Part shown: positions 1-5,386 of the stretch, piece by piece
Layout: the number at the start of each line of letters is the position of its first letter
Position numbering within the stretch: the first letter of the stretch is position 1
From: an uncultured Lachnospiraceae bacterium
GTDB taxonomy: Bacteria; Bacillota; Clostridia; Lachnospirales; Lachnospiraceae
Length of the DNA: 7,134 nt
Assembly: GCA_910577065.1 (NCBI GenBank)
Contig: CAJTLD010000127.1
Span: 1 to 7,134 of the forward strand
Direction of reading: 5' to 3'
Position numbers and translations under genes: made by a program
Notes under the pieces: generated by a model
What the model was told of the DNA's origin: nothing
The model's database searches: none
Seen by the model: the letters and a program-made list of their open reading frames with translations, nothing else

Positions 1-123
1 GTAGTATGCGATGATACAGAAGGAATAAAAAAAGATGAATGGCGAATGGGTTTGCAGATACCACAGTCAGTCACATCCCCTGCTCTTTGGGTGGGGGAAT
101 TATGCCGGCATCGTTTGCTGTAG
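1..123 (+). CDS. possible C-terminal tail of an unidentified gene, cut by the left edge
   Basis: Frame 1 is open from the first base to a TAG at 121-123, giving 40 residues that begin VVCDDTEGIKKDEW and end ELCRHRLL. I do not recognise the family. A second, overlapping frame (ATG at 35, stop at about 140) is also open for about 35 codons, so the reading is not certain. No promoter or RBS can be judged because the start lies outside the window. If it is real, it runs toward the XRE gene, and the AT-rich gap and the hairpin at 246-308 lie between the two. Short open stretches like this also arise by chance. Confidence 0.3.
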   Translation, partial: VVCDDTEGIKKDEWRMGLQIPQSVTSPALWVGELCRHRLL

Positions 124-245
124 TGAAATTCTAAGGCAGTAAAGCTTATCGTTTTAAATCCCAAATTATAATATAAAATTATATTTGCAATAAAATTTAT
201 TCTTATACCAAATGTTAATTAAAAATATAGTTGCCTATTATAGAA
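124..245. other. AT-rich non-coding stretch
   Basis: This stretch is strongly AT-rich, especially around 160-235, and has no open frame with a ribosome binding site. I see no tRNA, recognisable promoter pair or tandem repeat. Together with the hairpin at 246-308 and the bases up to 421, it forms the roughly 300-bp gap between the possible left-edge gene tail and the 3' end of the leftward regulator. The frames that can be opened across 238-502 arise from the hairpin and from the antisense of the regulator, and have no start signal. Confidence 0.5.
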
Positions 246-308
246 GGGGCTGTTGCATTAAGAAGTAAATATACATTTTGTAGTTGTATTTCTTAATGCG
301 ACAGCCCC
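246..308. repeat. 63-bp near-perfect inverted repeat (MITE/IS-end-like or terminator)
   Basis: The left arm GGGGCTGTTGCATTAAGAA (246-264) pairs with 290-308 over 19 positions, with one G:T wobble (T254 opposite G300), across a 25-nt AT-rich loop (265-289). Arms starting GGGGCTGT resemble the terminal inverted repeats of several insertion sequences, so this may be a minimal MITE or two joined IS ends. I see no obvious flanking target duplication (tagaa on the left, atgta on the right). It lies 113 bp past the stop of the leftward regulator and could end that transcript, but no clean T-run follows in that direction. Confidence 0.55.
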
Positions 309-421
309 ATGTAACGTTACCCTTTGTTCCATTTTTTATCATATACTGCATCCAGACTTCAATTCCTGTCCGGATGGAGTATATAGCAGCCCGAACATGC
401 GGATATGGTTTGATAAGCAAA

Positions 422-799
422 TTATTCTGCCGGAAACCAGGGATCATTTTGGGAAACATTGTGGAAAAATTCACGTATCGCAGCCCGTTTGGCGTCGCTT
501 AACTGCAGGTACGAATATATTAGGTTCAGATCGTAGTCAGTCAGGTTAAATTCTTTTCTGAGACGTTCTATCGTGGTACGGGACGGCTTTTCAAAAGGCT
601 CTCCGGTACCTTTTTTCAAATATTCTTCATTTACCTTCAATTCAGAGCAAATTAGCTTGATGTGGCGGTTTGTAACGTTTCTTGTACCGTTTTCAATATT
701 TGAAACACCGGATTTGGATAATCCAATTACTTTGCCAAATTGTTCCTGACTCATATTTTTCATAATACGGATTTCTTTGATCCGATTGTTGATAGACAA
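422..799 (-). CDS. XRE/Cro-family helix-turn-helix repressor
   Basis: A 125-residue cytoplasmic DNA-binding regulator. The helix-turn-helix covers about residues 17-36 (SQEQFGKVIG...SGVSNIE), within an N-terminal domain of about 65 residues. The linker NEEYLKKGTGEPFE is typical of small phage and ICE lysogeny-type repressors in Clostridia. A charged helical C-terminal part (about 75-118) is probably for dimerisation. The chosen start is TTG (799-797 on the complement), preceded by a GAGGTG Shine-Dalgarno (805-810) five bases upstream. The first ATG, at residue 13, would cut off the first helix. It is transcribed away from the pseI operon, and a shared 13-mer sits in both divergent promoters, so it likely represses itself and that operon. 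The operator assignment is inference. Confidence 0.88.
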   Translation of the reverse strand: MSINNRIKEIRIMKNMSQEQFGKVIGLSKSGVSNIENGTRNVTNRHIKLICSELKVNEEYLKKGTGEPFEKPSRTTIERLRKEFNLTDYDLNLIYSYLQLSDAKRAAIREFFHNVSQNDPWFPAE

Positions 800-837
800 A
801 ACAGCACCTCTTTTCCTGCCTTAAAATTCTGTTTTTC

Positions 838-866
838 AATATAGCATAGCATGTTCTGTTTGTAAA
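838..866 (-). promoter_or_regulatory. sigma-A promoter of the XRE gene
   Basis: Read on the complement, the -35 is TTTACA (861-866), the spacer is 17 bp (844-860) and the -10 is TATATT (838-843). This places the start near 831, about 30 bp before the TTG start codon. The operator-like element GTTCTGTTTGT (853-863, plus-strand reading) fills the spacer and enters the -35. A weaker copy, ATTCTGTTTTT (826-836, 9/11), overlaps the predicted start point. This layout fits autorepression. Confidence 0.72.
853..863. promoter_or_regulatory. operator half-site, copy 1
   Basis: GTTCTGTTTGT is part of the 13-mer ATGTTCTGTTTGT (851-863), which recurs exactly at 962-974. It sits between the -35 and -10 of the leftward promoter. 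It is a likely binding site for the adjacent XRE protein, based on position and repetition only. Confidence 0.6.
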
Positions 867-955
867 CATTTATTCATGGATTCTTAAAAGATTAAAGAGG
901 TTGTTCTTTGGCTGTTTTTATTGGATTTTTACTGCTGCACCCCGGATCTTAATAC

Positions 956-984
956 TTGACAATGTTCTGTTTGTGAATTAGAAT
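956..984 (+). promoter_or_regulatory. sigma-A promoter of the small-ORF/pseI operon
   Basis: A consensus -35 TTGACA (956-961), a 17-bp spacer and -10 TAGAAT (979-984) predict a start near 991 and a leader of about 29 nt before the ATG at 1020. The spacer is largely occupied by the operator half-site 964-974, and an inverted copy covers the start point. This is a strong promoter shape that would need a repressor to be silent. Confidence 0.82.
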
Positions 985-998
985 TATACAAATAGAAC
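964..998. promoter_or_regulatory. inverted-repeat operator over the rightward promoter
   Basis: GTTCTGTTTGT (964-974) and ACAAATAGAAC (988-998) are inverted copies matching at 10 of 11 positions, separated by 13 bp. One arm is in the spacer and the other is on the predicted transcription start. The first arm is identical to the element in the leftward promoter. Binding of a dimeric XRE repressor here would block RNA polymerase directly. Confidence 0.68.
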
Positions 999-1019
999 AA
1001 AAAAGAAAGGGTGGCGCGT

Positions 1020-1193
1020 ATGGAAAACGGGAATTGTGTAAAAGGGATTGAACGGCAGGACTTGGAATTTATACAGGAAATCGCGGCAATGGCGGTACAT
1101 AGCAAAATATTATTAAAGGGTATGCTGATAGGTTTGACCATTGCTGAACAGAAAACGGAGAAGGAGTTCAATGGAACAGAACATTGTTGTTGA
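1020..1193 (+). CDS. small protein of unknown function, first gene of the operon
   Basis: A 57-residue protein starting MENGNCVKGIERQDLEFIQE. The ATG at 1020 is preferred because the AGAAAGGG ribosome site (1003-1010) lies nine bases before it, whereas the in-frame GTG at 1011 directly abuts that site. Residues of about 14-46 look like one or two helices with a hydrophobic face (FIQEIAAMAV, KILLKGMLIGL). There is no signal peptide and no clear transmembrane span. The 3' end overlaps pseI by 23 nt in another frame, so translation of the two may be coupled. I do not recognise a family. Possibilities are a small phage-type accessory protein, an antirepressor or modulator of the adjacent XRE protein, or a leader peptide. 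No function is asserted. Confidence 0.6.
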   Translation: MENGNCVKGIERQDLEFIQEIAAMAVHSKILLKGMLIGLTIAEQKTEKEFNGTEHCC

Positions 1194-2223
1194 CGGGAAA
1201 AAAATCGGCAGAAACAGCCCTGTTTATATTGTAGCCGAAATGTCCGCCAACCATTTACAGGATAAAAAAAGGGCGAAGGAAATTATAAAAGCCGCAAAAG
1301 AATCCGGGGCAGACGCAGTAAAACTGCAGACTTACCGTCCCGATACGCTGACGATTGACTGCCCCAAAAAGGAGTTTTTAGCGTCTGCCGGCGGCCCATG
1401 GAGCGGCATGTATTTATATGAACTGTACGCGCAGGCATATCTGCCGTGGGAGTGGCACGGGGAATTATTTGATTATGCAAAAGAAATCGGAATTACCTGT
1501 TTTTCCGCGCCGTTTGATTTGACGGCAGTGGATTTTCTGCGCCGTTACCATCCGGCAGCGTATAAAATCGCTTCCTATGAAATAACCGATATCCCGTTAA
1601 TCCGTAAAACGGCAAGAGAGGGTATGCCTGTGTTAATTTCTACGGGCATTGCAAAACTGCCGGATATTGCCCTGGCTGTGGAAGCGTGCAGACAGGAAGG
1701 CAATGAGAAGATTGTTCTGTTAAAATGCGTTTCGGCATATCCGGCGCCGTATGAGGAATTTCATCTGCGTACCATACGTTCGATGGGAGAATTGTTTGGC
1801 TGCGTGACGGGACTGTCGGATCATTCTCCGGGCGATTGCATTGCCATTGCTGCGGCTGCGCTTGGGGCAAAACTGATAGAGAAACATTTTACACTGAGCC
1901 GGAAAGACGGCGGGCCGGACGCTGCTTTTTCAATGGAACCAAAAGAATTTGAAAAAATGGCCGTTAGTATCAGAAATGTGGAAAAGGCAGTCGGCTGCGC
2001 CGCGTATTCTCTGACAAAACGGCAGTCCGAAGAACGGAAAGGAGCCCGTTCTTTATACGCTGCGGAGGATATAAAAAAGGGGGAGCGCCTGTCGGAAACC
2101 AATGTCCGTTCCGTCCGTCCGGGATACGGCATTTCGCCAAAAGATTACGACGCTGTGCTTTTGAAAAGGGCAAACCGCGATTTAAAGAAAGGAACTGCCC
2201 TGAAATGGGAATATTTGGATTAA
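1171..2223 (+). CDS. pseI: pseudaminic acid synthase (NeuB/SAF family)
   Basis: A 350-residue cytoplasmic synthase of the family that condenses phosphoenolpyruvate with a 6-carbon amino sugar to give a 9-carbon nonulosonic acid. The N-terminal TIM-barrel shows AEMSANH (22-28), KLQTYRPDTLT (51-61), KIASYE (132-137), STGIA (157-161), LSDHSPG (215-221) and EKHF (237-240). The two histidines, 218 and 239, match the metal ligands of NeuB. A C-terminal SAF/antifreeze-like domain runs from about 290 (RSLYAAEDIKKGE, then VRSVRPGYG). QTYRPDTLT and the ELYAQAYLPWEWH stretch resemble PseI (pseudaminic) more than NeuB or LegI, so the substrate is probably 6-deoxy-AltdiNAc, but the exact stereochemistry is inferred. 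The ATG at 1171 follows AAGGAG (1161-1166). An upstream in-frame TTG at 1141 lacks this support. The gene ends 16 nt before the ATP-grasp gene. Confidence 0.9.
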   Translation: MEQNIVVDGKKIGRNSPVYIVAEMSANHLQDKKRAKEIIKAAKESGADAVKLQTYRPDTLTIDCPKKEFLASAGGPWSGMYLYELYAQAYLPWEWHGELFDYAKEIGITCFSAPFDLTAVDFLRRYHPAAYKIASYEITDIPLIRKTAREGMPVLISTGIAKLPDIALAVEACRQEGNEKIVLLKCVSAYPAPYEEFHLRTIRSMGELFGCVTGLSDHSPGDCIAIAAAALGAKLIEKHFTLSRKDGGPDAAFSMEPKEFEKMAVSIRNVEKAVGCAAYSLTKRQSEERKGARSLYAAEDIKKGERLSETNVRSVRPGYGISPKDYDAVLLKRANRDLKKGTALKWEYLD

Positions 2224-2239
2224 AGGAGAGGAACAAAGG

Positions 2240-3214
2240 ATGAATATTTTGATTTTAAGCGCCGGGACAAGGTGCAAGCTGGTTACATATTTCAAACGGG
2301 AGGAAAACGGGTTTGGCCGTGTAATTACAACGGACTGCAGCAAATATGCGCCTGCCCTGTATCTTTCGGATCGTTATTATATTGTGCCGAGGATGACGGA
2401 TCCGGGTTATCTGCCTTTATTGGAAGAGATTTGCGCAAAAGAAGAAATCCGGGTGATTTTGCCGTTAAATGAAGATGAGCTGCAGCTTATGGCGGACAAC
2501 CGGCAGCGTTTTGAACGCATGGGGATTTTAGTTGCGGTTTCAGATGCAAAGGCGGTGGCGCTTTGCAGGGATAAATACGCCTTTTACAAAGCGCTTTCCG
2601 ATGCGCAGATTCCCTGTATAAAAACTTACGAATGCAAAAAAGATTCCCTGGATTACTTAAAATCTATGCTGGAATTTCCGGTTTTTGTAAAACCCAGATA
2701 TGGAGCCGGCAGCGTTGGGAACATAAAGGCGCCCTCTTTTTCATTTTTGCAGGAACTTGTGGCAAACAGTGAAGAAGAATTGATTGTGCAGCCTTTTGTT
2801 GGGGAAAAACAGTATGATGCGGATGCTTACGTGGATTTTATAAGCCGGGAAGTCATTGCCATATTTGCAAAGGAAAAACTGCGTATGAGGGCGGGCGAGG
2901 CCGATAAGTCCCAAACCGTAATCGAAGAAGAAATTTTTGGTGTAATGAAACGTGCTTTAAGCCTGTTGCATCTGCAGGGGCCGGTTGACGCGGATTTGTT
3001 CCGGTATGATGGGAAATATCATATTTTAGAGATTAACCCCAGGTTCGGCGGCGTATATCCCCATGCATATGAGTGCGGTGTAAATTTTGTACGCTTTCTT
3101 GCACGCAATGCAGGAGGATTTAGCAACGAGCCGCAGATCGGCGCGTATAAAAACCATGCCGTTATGTTAAAGTACACGGATGTTATGCTGGTGCAGCCTG
3201 CGGGGGAAGTATGA
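2240..3214 (+). CDS. ATP-grasp ligase (CarB/PylC-like) of the nonulosonic acid cassette
   Basis: A 324-residue cytoplasmic protein. The pre-ATP-grasp domain starts MNILILSAG and runs to about residue 105. The ATP-grasp fold follows, with DKYAFYKAL (111-119), the nucleotide-binding FVKPRYGAGSVGN (149-161), VQPFVGEKQYDADAYVD (183-199) and the Mg-binding EINPRFGG (264-271; E264, N266). The order and length fit stand-alone carboxylate-amine ligases related to carbamoyl-phosphate synthase large-subunit halves. Such enzymes form an acyl-phosphate and join it to an amine. Lying between pseI and pseG, it may attach an amino acid or other acid to an amino group of the sugar or its precursor, but the substrate is not readable from sequence. 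The stop overlaps the next start (ATGA, 3211-3214), indicating translational coupling. Confidence 0.85.
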   Translation: MNILILSAGTRCKLVTYFKREENGFGRVITTDCSKYAPALYLSDRYYIVPRMTDPGYLPLLEEICAKEEIRVILPLNEDELQLMADNRQRFERMGILVAVSDAKAVALCRDKYAFYKALSDAQIPCIKTYECKKDSLDYLKSMLEFPVFVKPRYGAGSVGNIKAPSFSFLQELVANSEEELIVQPFVGEKQYDADAYVDFISREVIAIFAKEKLRMRAGEADKSQTVIEEEIFGVMKRALSLLHLQGPVDADLFRYDGKYHILEINPRFGGVYPHAYECGVNFVRFLARNAGGFSNEPQIGAYKNHAVMLKYTDVMLVQPAGEV

Positions 3215-4926
3215 TTGGATTTCGCTTGGACGTAAACGAACGGACGGCGACCGGCCATATGAGACGCTGCCTTACAATAGCGGAACAGCTGAAAAAACGA
3301 AATGAAGCATGCGTTTTTCTTCTGGCGGACGCCGTTTCACTGCATCACATGAAAAAATACGGATTTCGCTGCGTGCTGTTTGGCGGGACATGGGACGATT
3401 GGGAAGCGGATATACCAGCTGTATCTGCATGTGTCAGGCGTCTTGGGATTTCCTGCCTTTTTGTGGATTCCTATCAGGCGACGGCGCGTTTTCTGTCAGA
3501 ATTAAACCGTATTGTTCCGGTTGTATATCTGGACGATTTTATCCGCCAGGCGTATGATGTTTCCATGCTGGTATGCCCGACGCAGTCAAAGCGCGCCGGC
3601 CGTATTCCAAATCTGTATCAAAATTCCAATACCAGAATTTTATCCGGAAGCAGGTACCTGATTCTTCGGGAAGAGTTTTATCCTGCGGCAGAAGCGGTTT
3701 TGCCCAAAAGCAAAAAGATTCTTGTTACGGCGGGCGGGACAGATCCATATCATATTACACTGGAGATCCTGCGGGCATTTCCAGAGGATTTGTACAGGGA
3801 AGGATATCGTCTGGTTGCCGTACTTGGCGTTTTGAACCGGGACCGGGAAATGATAACCGCCTATTTGGATGAAAGCGGGAGAACAGGCGTAACGGTACTG
3901 CAGGATATAGGCAACATGGGCGAGGTAATGAGAAGCTGCTGTGCGGCGATATCGGCAGGGGGCGGTACAATTTATGAACTGTGCGCCTGCCGGATCCCTT
4001 CGGTATGCATTTCTTTTTCAGACGATCAGGCGGGCTTTGGGGCGGATATGCAGCAAATGGGAATTTTAAAATATGCCGGCGATGTCAGGGAAAACCGCTT
4101 TGCCGTTATACAAAACACAATGGAACAGCTGAAAAAGATTCTCAGGGACGATTCCTGGCGCGCCGCGTGCATCCGGCAGATGGGGGATCTGACGGATGGA
4201 GCAGGCGCGAAGCGTATTGCAGCGGAACTGATATGGTTAAAACAAAAAAGGAGCATGGACACAATGAAAACATTTTTTGAGGAAACGAGAGCATTCTGGG
4301 GTCAGGAAATTCTGCGGGGCGCCTTAAAATGGCCTAATACGGAGATTATCCGTTTTGTAAAACACCATGTTTCTTCCGGCGGCACGGTACTTGATTTTGG
4401 CTGCGGCGCCGGCCGCAATACCATTGCCCTTGCGGTGGAAGGATATGCGTGTATCGCCATGGATTATACAAAAGAAGCGGTGGAACTTGTACGCCAAAAG
4501 GCAGAGCGGCAGAGCCTGAACATAACTGTCGTCCAAAATGAAGGGTTGAAAGTACCGCTTCCTCCGGAAAGCGTGGACGCAGTTGTTGCGGACGGCTCTT
4601 TATTTTATAATAAGAAAGAAGAAATCGGGGAATTGTTGTCCGGTTTACAGGCTTGTATGAGAAAAGGCGGGCTGATATGGGCAAGTTTCCGTTCCAAAAA
4701 AGATTCCCTGTACGGGTGCGGGGAACAGATCGGGGAAGGGCTGTACCGTATGGGAGCAGGCACCGGCCGCAGCGGATGCGCGTATTTTTTTGCGGATAAA
4801 ACGCAGCTTATGGAAATATACCGAAATGCAGGATTTTCAAAAATACTGGCGGATAAGTTTGAATATACGGAAAACGGAGGCGCAAAACGAAATTCCTGGT
4901 ACCATATTACTGCAAAAAAGGAATAA
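3211..4926 (+). CDS. pseG: PseG-type UDP-sugar hydrolase fused to a SAM methyltransferase
   Basis: A 571-residue two-domain cytoplasmic protein. Residues 1 to about 345 are a GT-B-fold PseG-like hydrolase, which removes UDP from UDP-2,4-diacetamido-trideoxy-altrose to supply PseI. It shows D7 and TATGHMRRCL (12-21; H16 corresponds to the catalytic histidine of PseG), VTAGGTDP (172-179) and ISAGGGTIYEL (247-257), the nucleotide-binding loops of this fold. Residues from about 352 to 571 are a class I methyltransferase with the SAM-binding VLDFGCGAGRNT (393-404), an acidic motif near AMDYTKEAVEL and a DAVVADGSLFY segment. PseG alone is usually about 270-360 residues, so the extra domain is a real fusion in this sequence. 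An AAGGAG and ATG inside the linker may also allow the methyltransferase to be made alone. The methyl acceptor is unknown. Last gene of the operon. Confidence 0.86.
   Translation: MIGFRLDVNERTATGHMRRCLTIAEQLKKRNEACVFLLADAVSLHHMKKYGFRCVLFGGTWDDWEADIPAVSACVRRLGISCLFVDSYQATARFLSELNRIVPVVYLDDFIRQAYDVSMLVCPTQSKRAGRIPNLYQNSNTRILSGSRYLILREEFYPAAEAVLPKSKKILVTAGGTDPYHITLEILRAFPEDLYREGYRLVAVLGVLNRDREMITAYLDESGRTGVTVLQDIGNMGEVMRSCCAAISAGGGTIYELCACRIPSVCISFSDDQAGFGADMQQMGILKYAGDVRENRFAVIQNTMEQLKKILRDDSWRAACIRQMGDLTDGAGAKRIAAELIWLKQKRSMDTMKTFFEETRAFWGQEILRGALKWPNTEIIRFVKHHVSSGGTVLDFGCGAGRNTIALAVEGYACIAMDYTKEAVELVRQKAERQSLNITVVQNEGLKVPLPPESVDAVVADGSLFYNKKEEIGELLSGLQACMRKGGLIWASFRSKKDSLYGCGEQIGEGLYRMGAGTGRSGCAYFFADKTQLMEIYRNAGFSKILADKFEYTENGGAKRNSWYHITAKKE
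4248..4266 (+). promoter_or_regulatory. internal ribosome binding site and start for a separate methyltransferase
   Basis: Within the fusion gene, AAGGAG (4248-4253) lies ten bases before an in-frame ATG at 4264 (residue 352) and one base before another ATG at 4255 (residue 349), exactly at the domain boundary. Translation from 4264 would give a 220-residue methyltransferase. It could be a relic of a former separate gene whose stop was lost, or a working second start producing two products from one frame. Confidence 0.5.
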
Positions 4927-5043
4927 GCAGGCTGCGTTCCCCACGGGAGGGATATTTTCAATCCAACGTACCGATAAATACCTGTTCTTTTGTATTCTTT
5001 GCCGAAGAAAACCATTCCAATAATTTCGCAAAGTTTTAAAATT

Positions 5044-5087
5044 AAATGCGAAAAGAGTTAAATAAACTCTATCGCATTTATTTTTTT
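5044..5087 (+). terminator. terminator after the pseI-pseG operon
   Basis: The stem AAATGCGA (5044-5051) with TCGCATTT (5072-5079) continues as AGAGTT (5054-5059) with AACTCT (5065-5070) around a 5-nt loop, then ATTTTTTT. It lies about 120 bp after the operon's stop. The stem is AU-rich at its base, so strength is uncertain. Its left arm can instead pair with TTTCGCA at 5024-5030. Confidence 0.7.
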
Positions 5088-5111
5088 ATCCATGAAAAAT
5101 ATAGATAAAAC

Positions 5112-5148
5112 GCGGTGGAGCCGTAAACTCTACCGCATTTTTTATTTT
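5112..5148 (+). terminator. second tandem stem-loop terminator
   Basis: GCGGTGGAG (5112-5120) pairs with CTCTACCGC (5128-5136) over nine positions, one of them G:T, around a 7-nt loop. It is followed by ATTTTTTATTTT. Its right side repeats that of the previous hairpin: AAACTCTAYCGCATTT occurs at 5064-5079 and 5125-5140, 15 of 16 bases identical. It lies just upstream of the HTH gene's ribosome site, so it may insulate that gene or attenuate its expression. Confidence 0.7.
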
Positions 5149-5178
5149 ACCCAAAAGACGAAAAAGGAGGCGTTGGGC

Positions 5179-5376
5179 GTGAGAAAACCGTACAAAAAAT
5201 TAACCTATGCAGACCGGCAGACAATAGAACGCATGAGCGGGCAGGGGATAGCGGCAAAGGCGATAGCATTAGAAACCGGCGTACACATTGCAACCATTTA
5301 CAGAGAGATGCAGCGGGGAGCCGATGAAGAAGGACATTACAAAGCAGAATTAGCGCAGCAGGCATTATTCAGTTAG
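5179..5376 (+). CDS. small IS30-like helix-turn-helix DNA-binding protein
   Basis: A 65-residue protein starting at GTG 5179, eight bases after AAGGAGG (5164-5170). The upstream in-frame ATG at 5092 has no ribosome site and would have to be read through the terminator hairpin. Residues of about 8-45 (LTYADRQTIERMSGQG, AKAIALETGVHIATIYREM) match the N-terminal HTH_38/IS30-type helix-turn-helix. The catalytic DDE part of an IS30 transposase is absent, so this is not a transposase. Such small HTH proteins are common in phages and integrative elements as regulators or DNA-binding accessories. It ends ten bases before the next gene and is probably co-transcribed with it. Confidence 0.75.
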   Translation: MRKPYKKLTYADRQTIERMSGQGIAAKAIALETGVHIATIYREMQRGADEEGHYKAELAQQALFS

Positions 5377-5386
5377 GGGGGCAGGC

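Noticed and set aside
238..502. Overlapping frames on both strands around the hairpin
   Set aside because: They result from the inverted repeat and from the antisense of the regulator's 3' end. There is no start signal and no recognisable protein.
1141..1170. Upstream TTG as an alternative start for pseI, adding ten residues
   Set aside because: AAGGAG at 1161-1166 sits directly before the ATG at 1171, and the extension lies inside the small ORF's coding sequence. PseI proteins start near the ATG position.
5092..5178. N-terminal extension of the HTH protein from ATG 5092
   Set aside because: There is no ribosome site before 5092, and the extension is encoded by the terminator hairpin. GTG 5179 has AAGGAGG eight bases upstream.
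5179..5376. IS30 transposase
   Set aside because: Only the HTH portion is present in an intact short gene with its own start and stop. There is no DDE domain and no terminal repeats.
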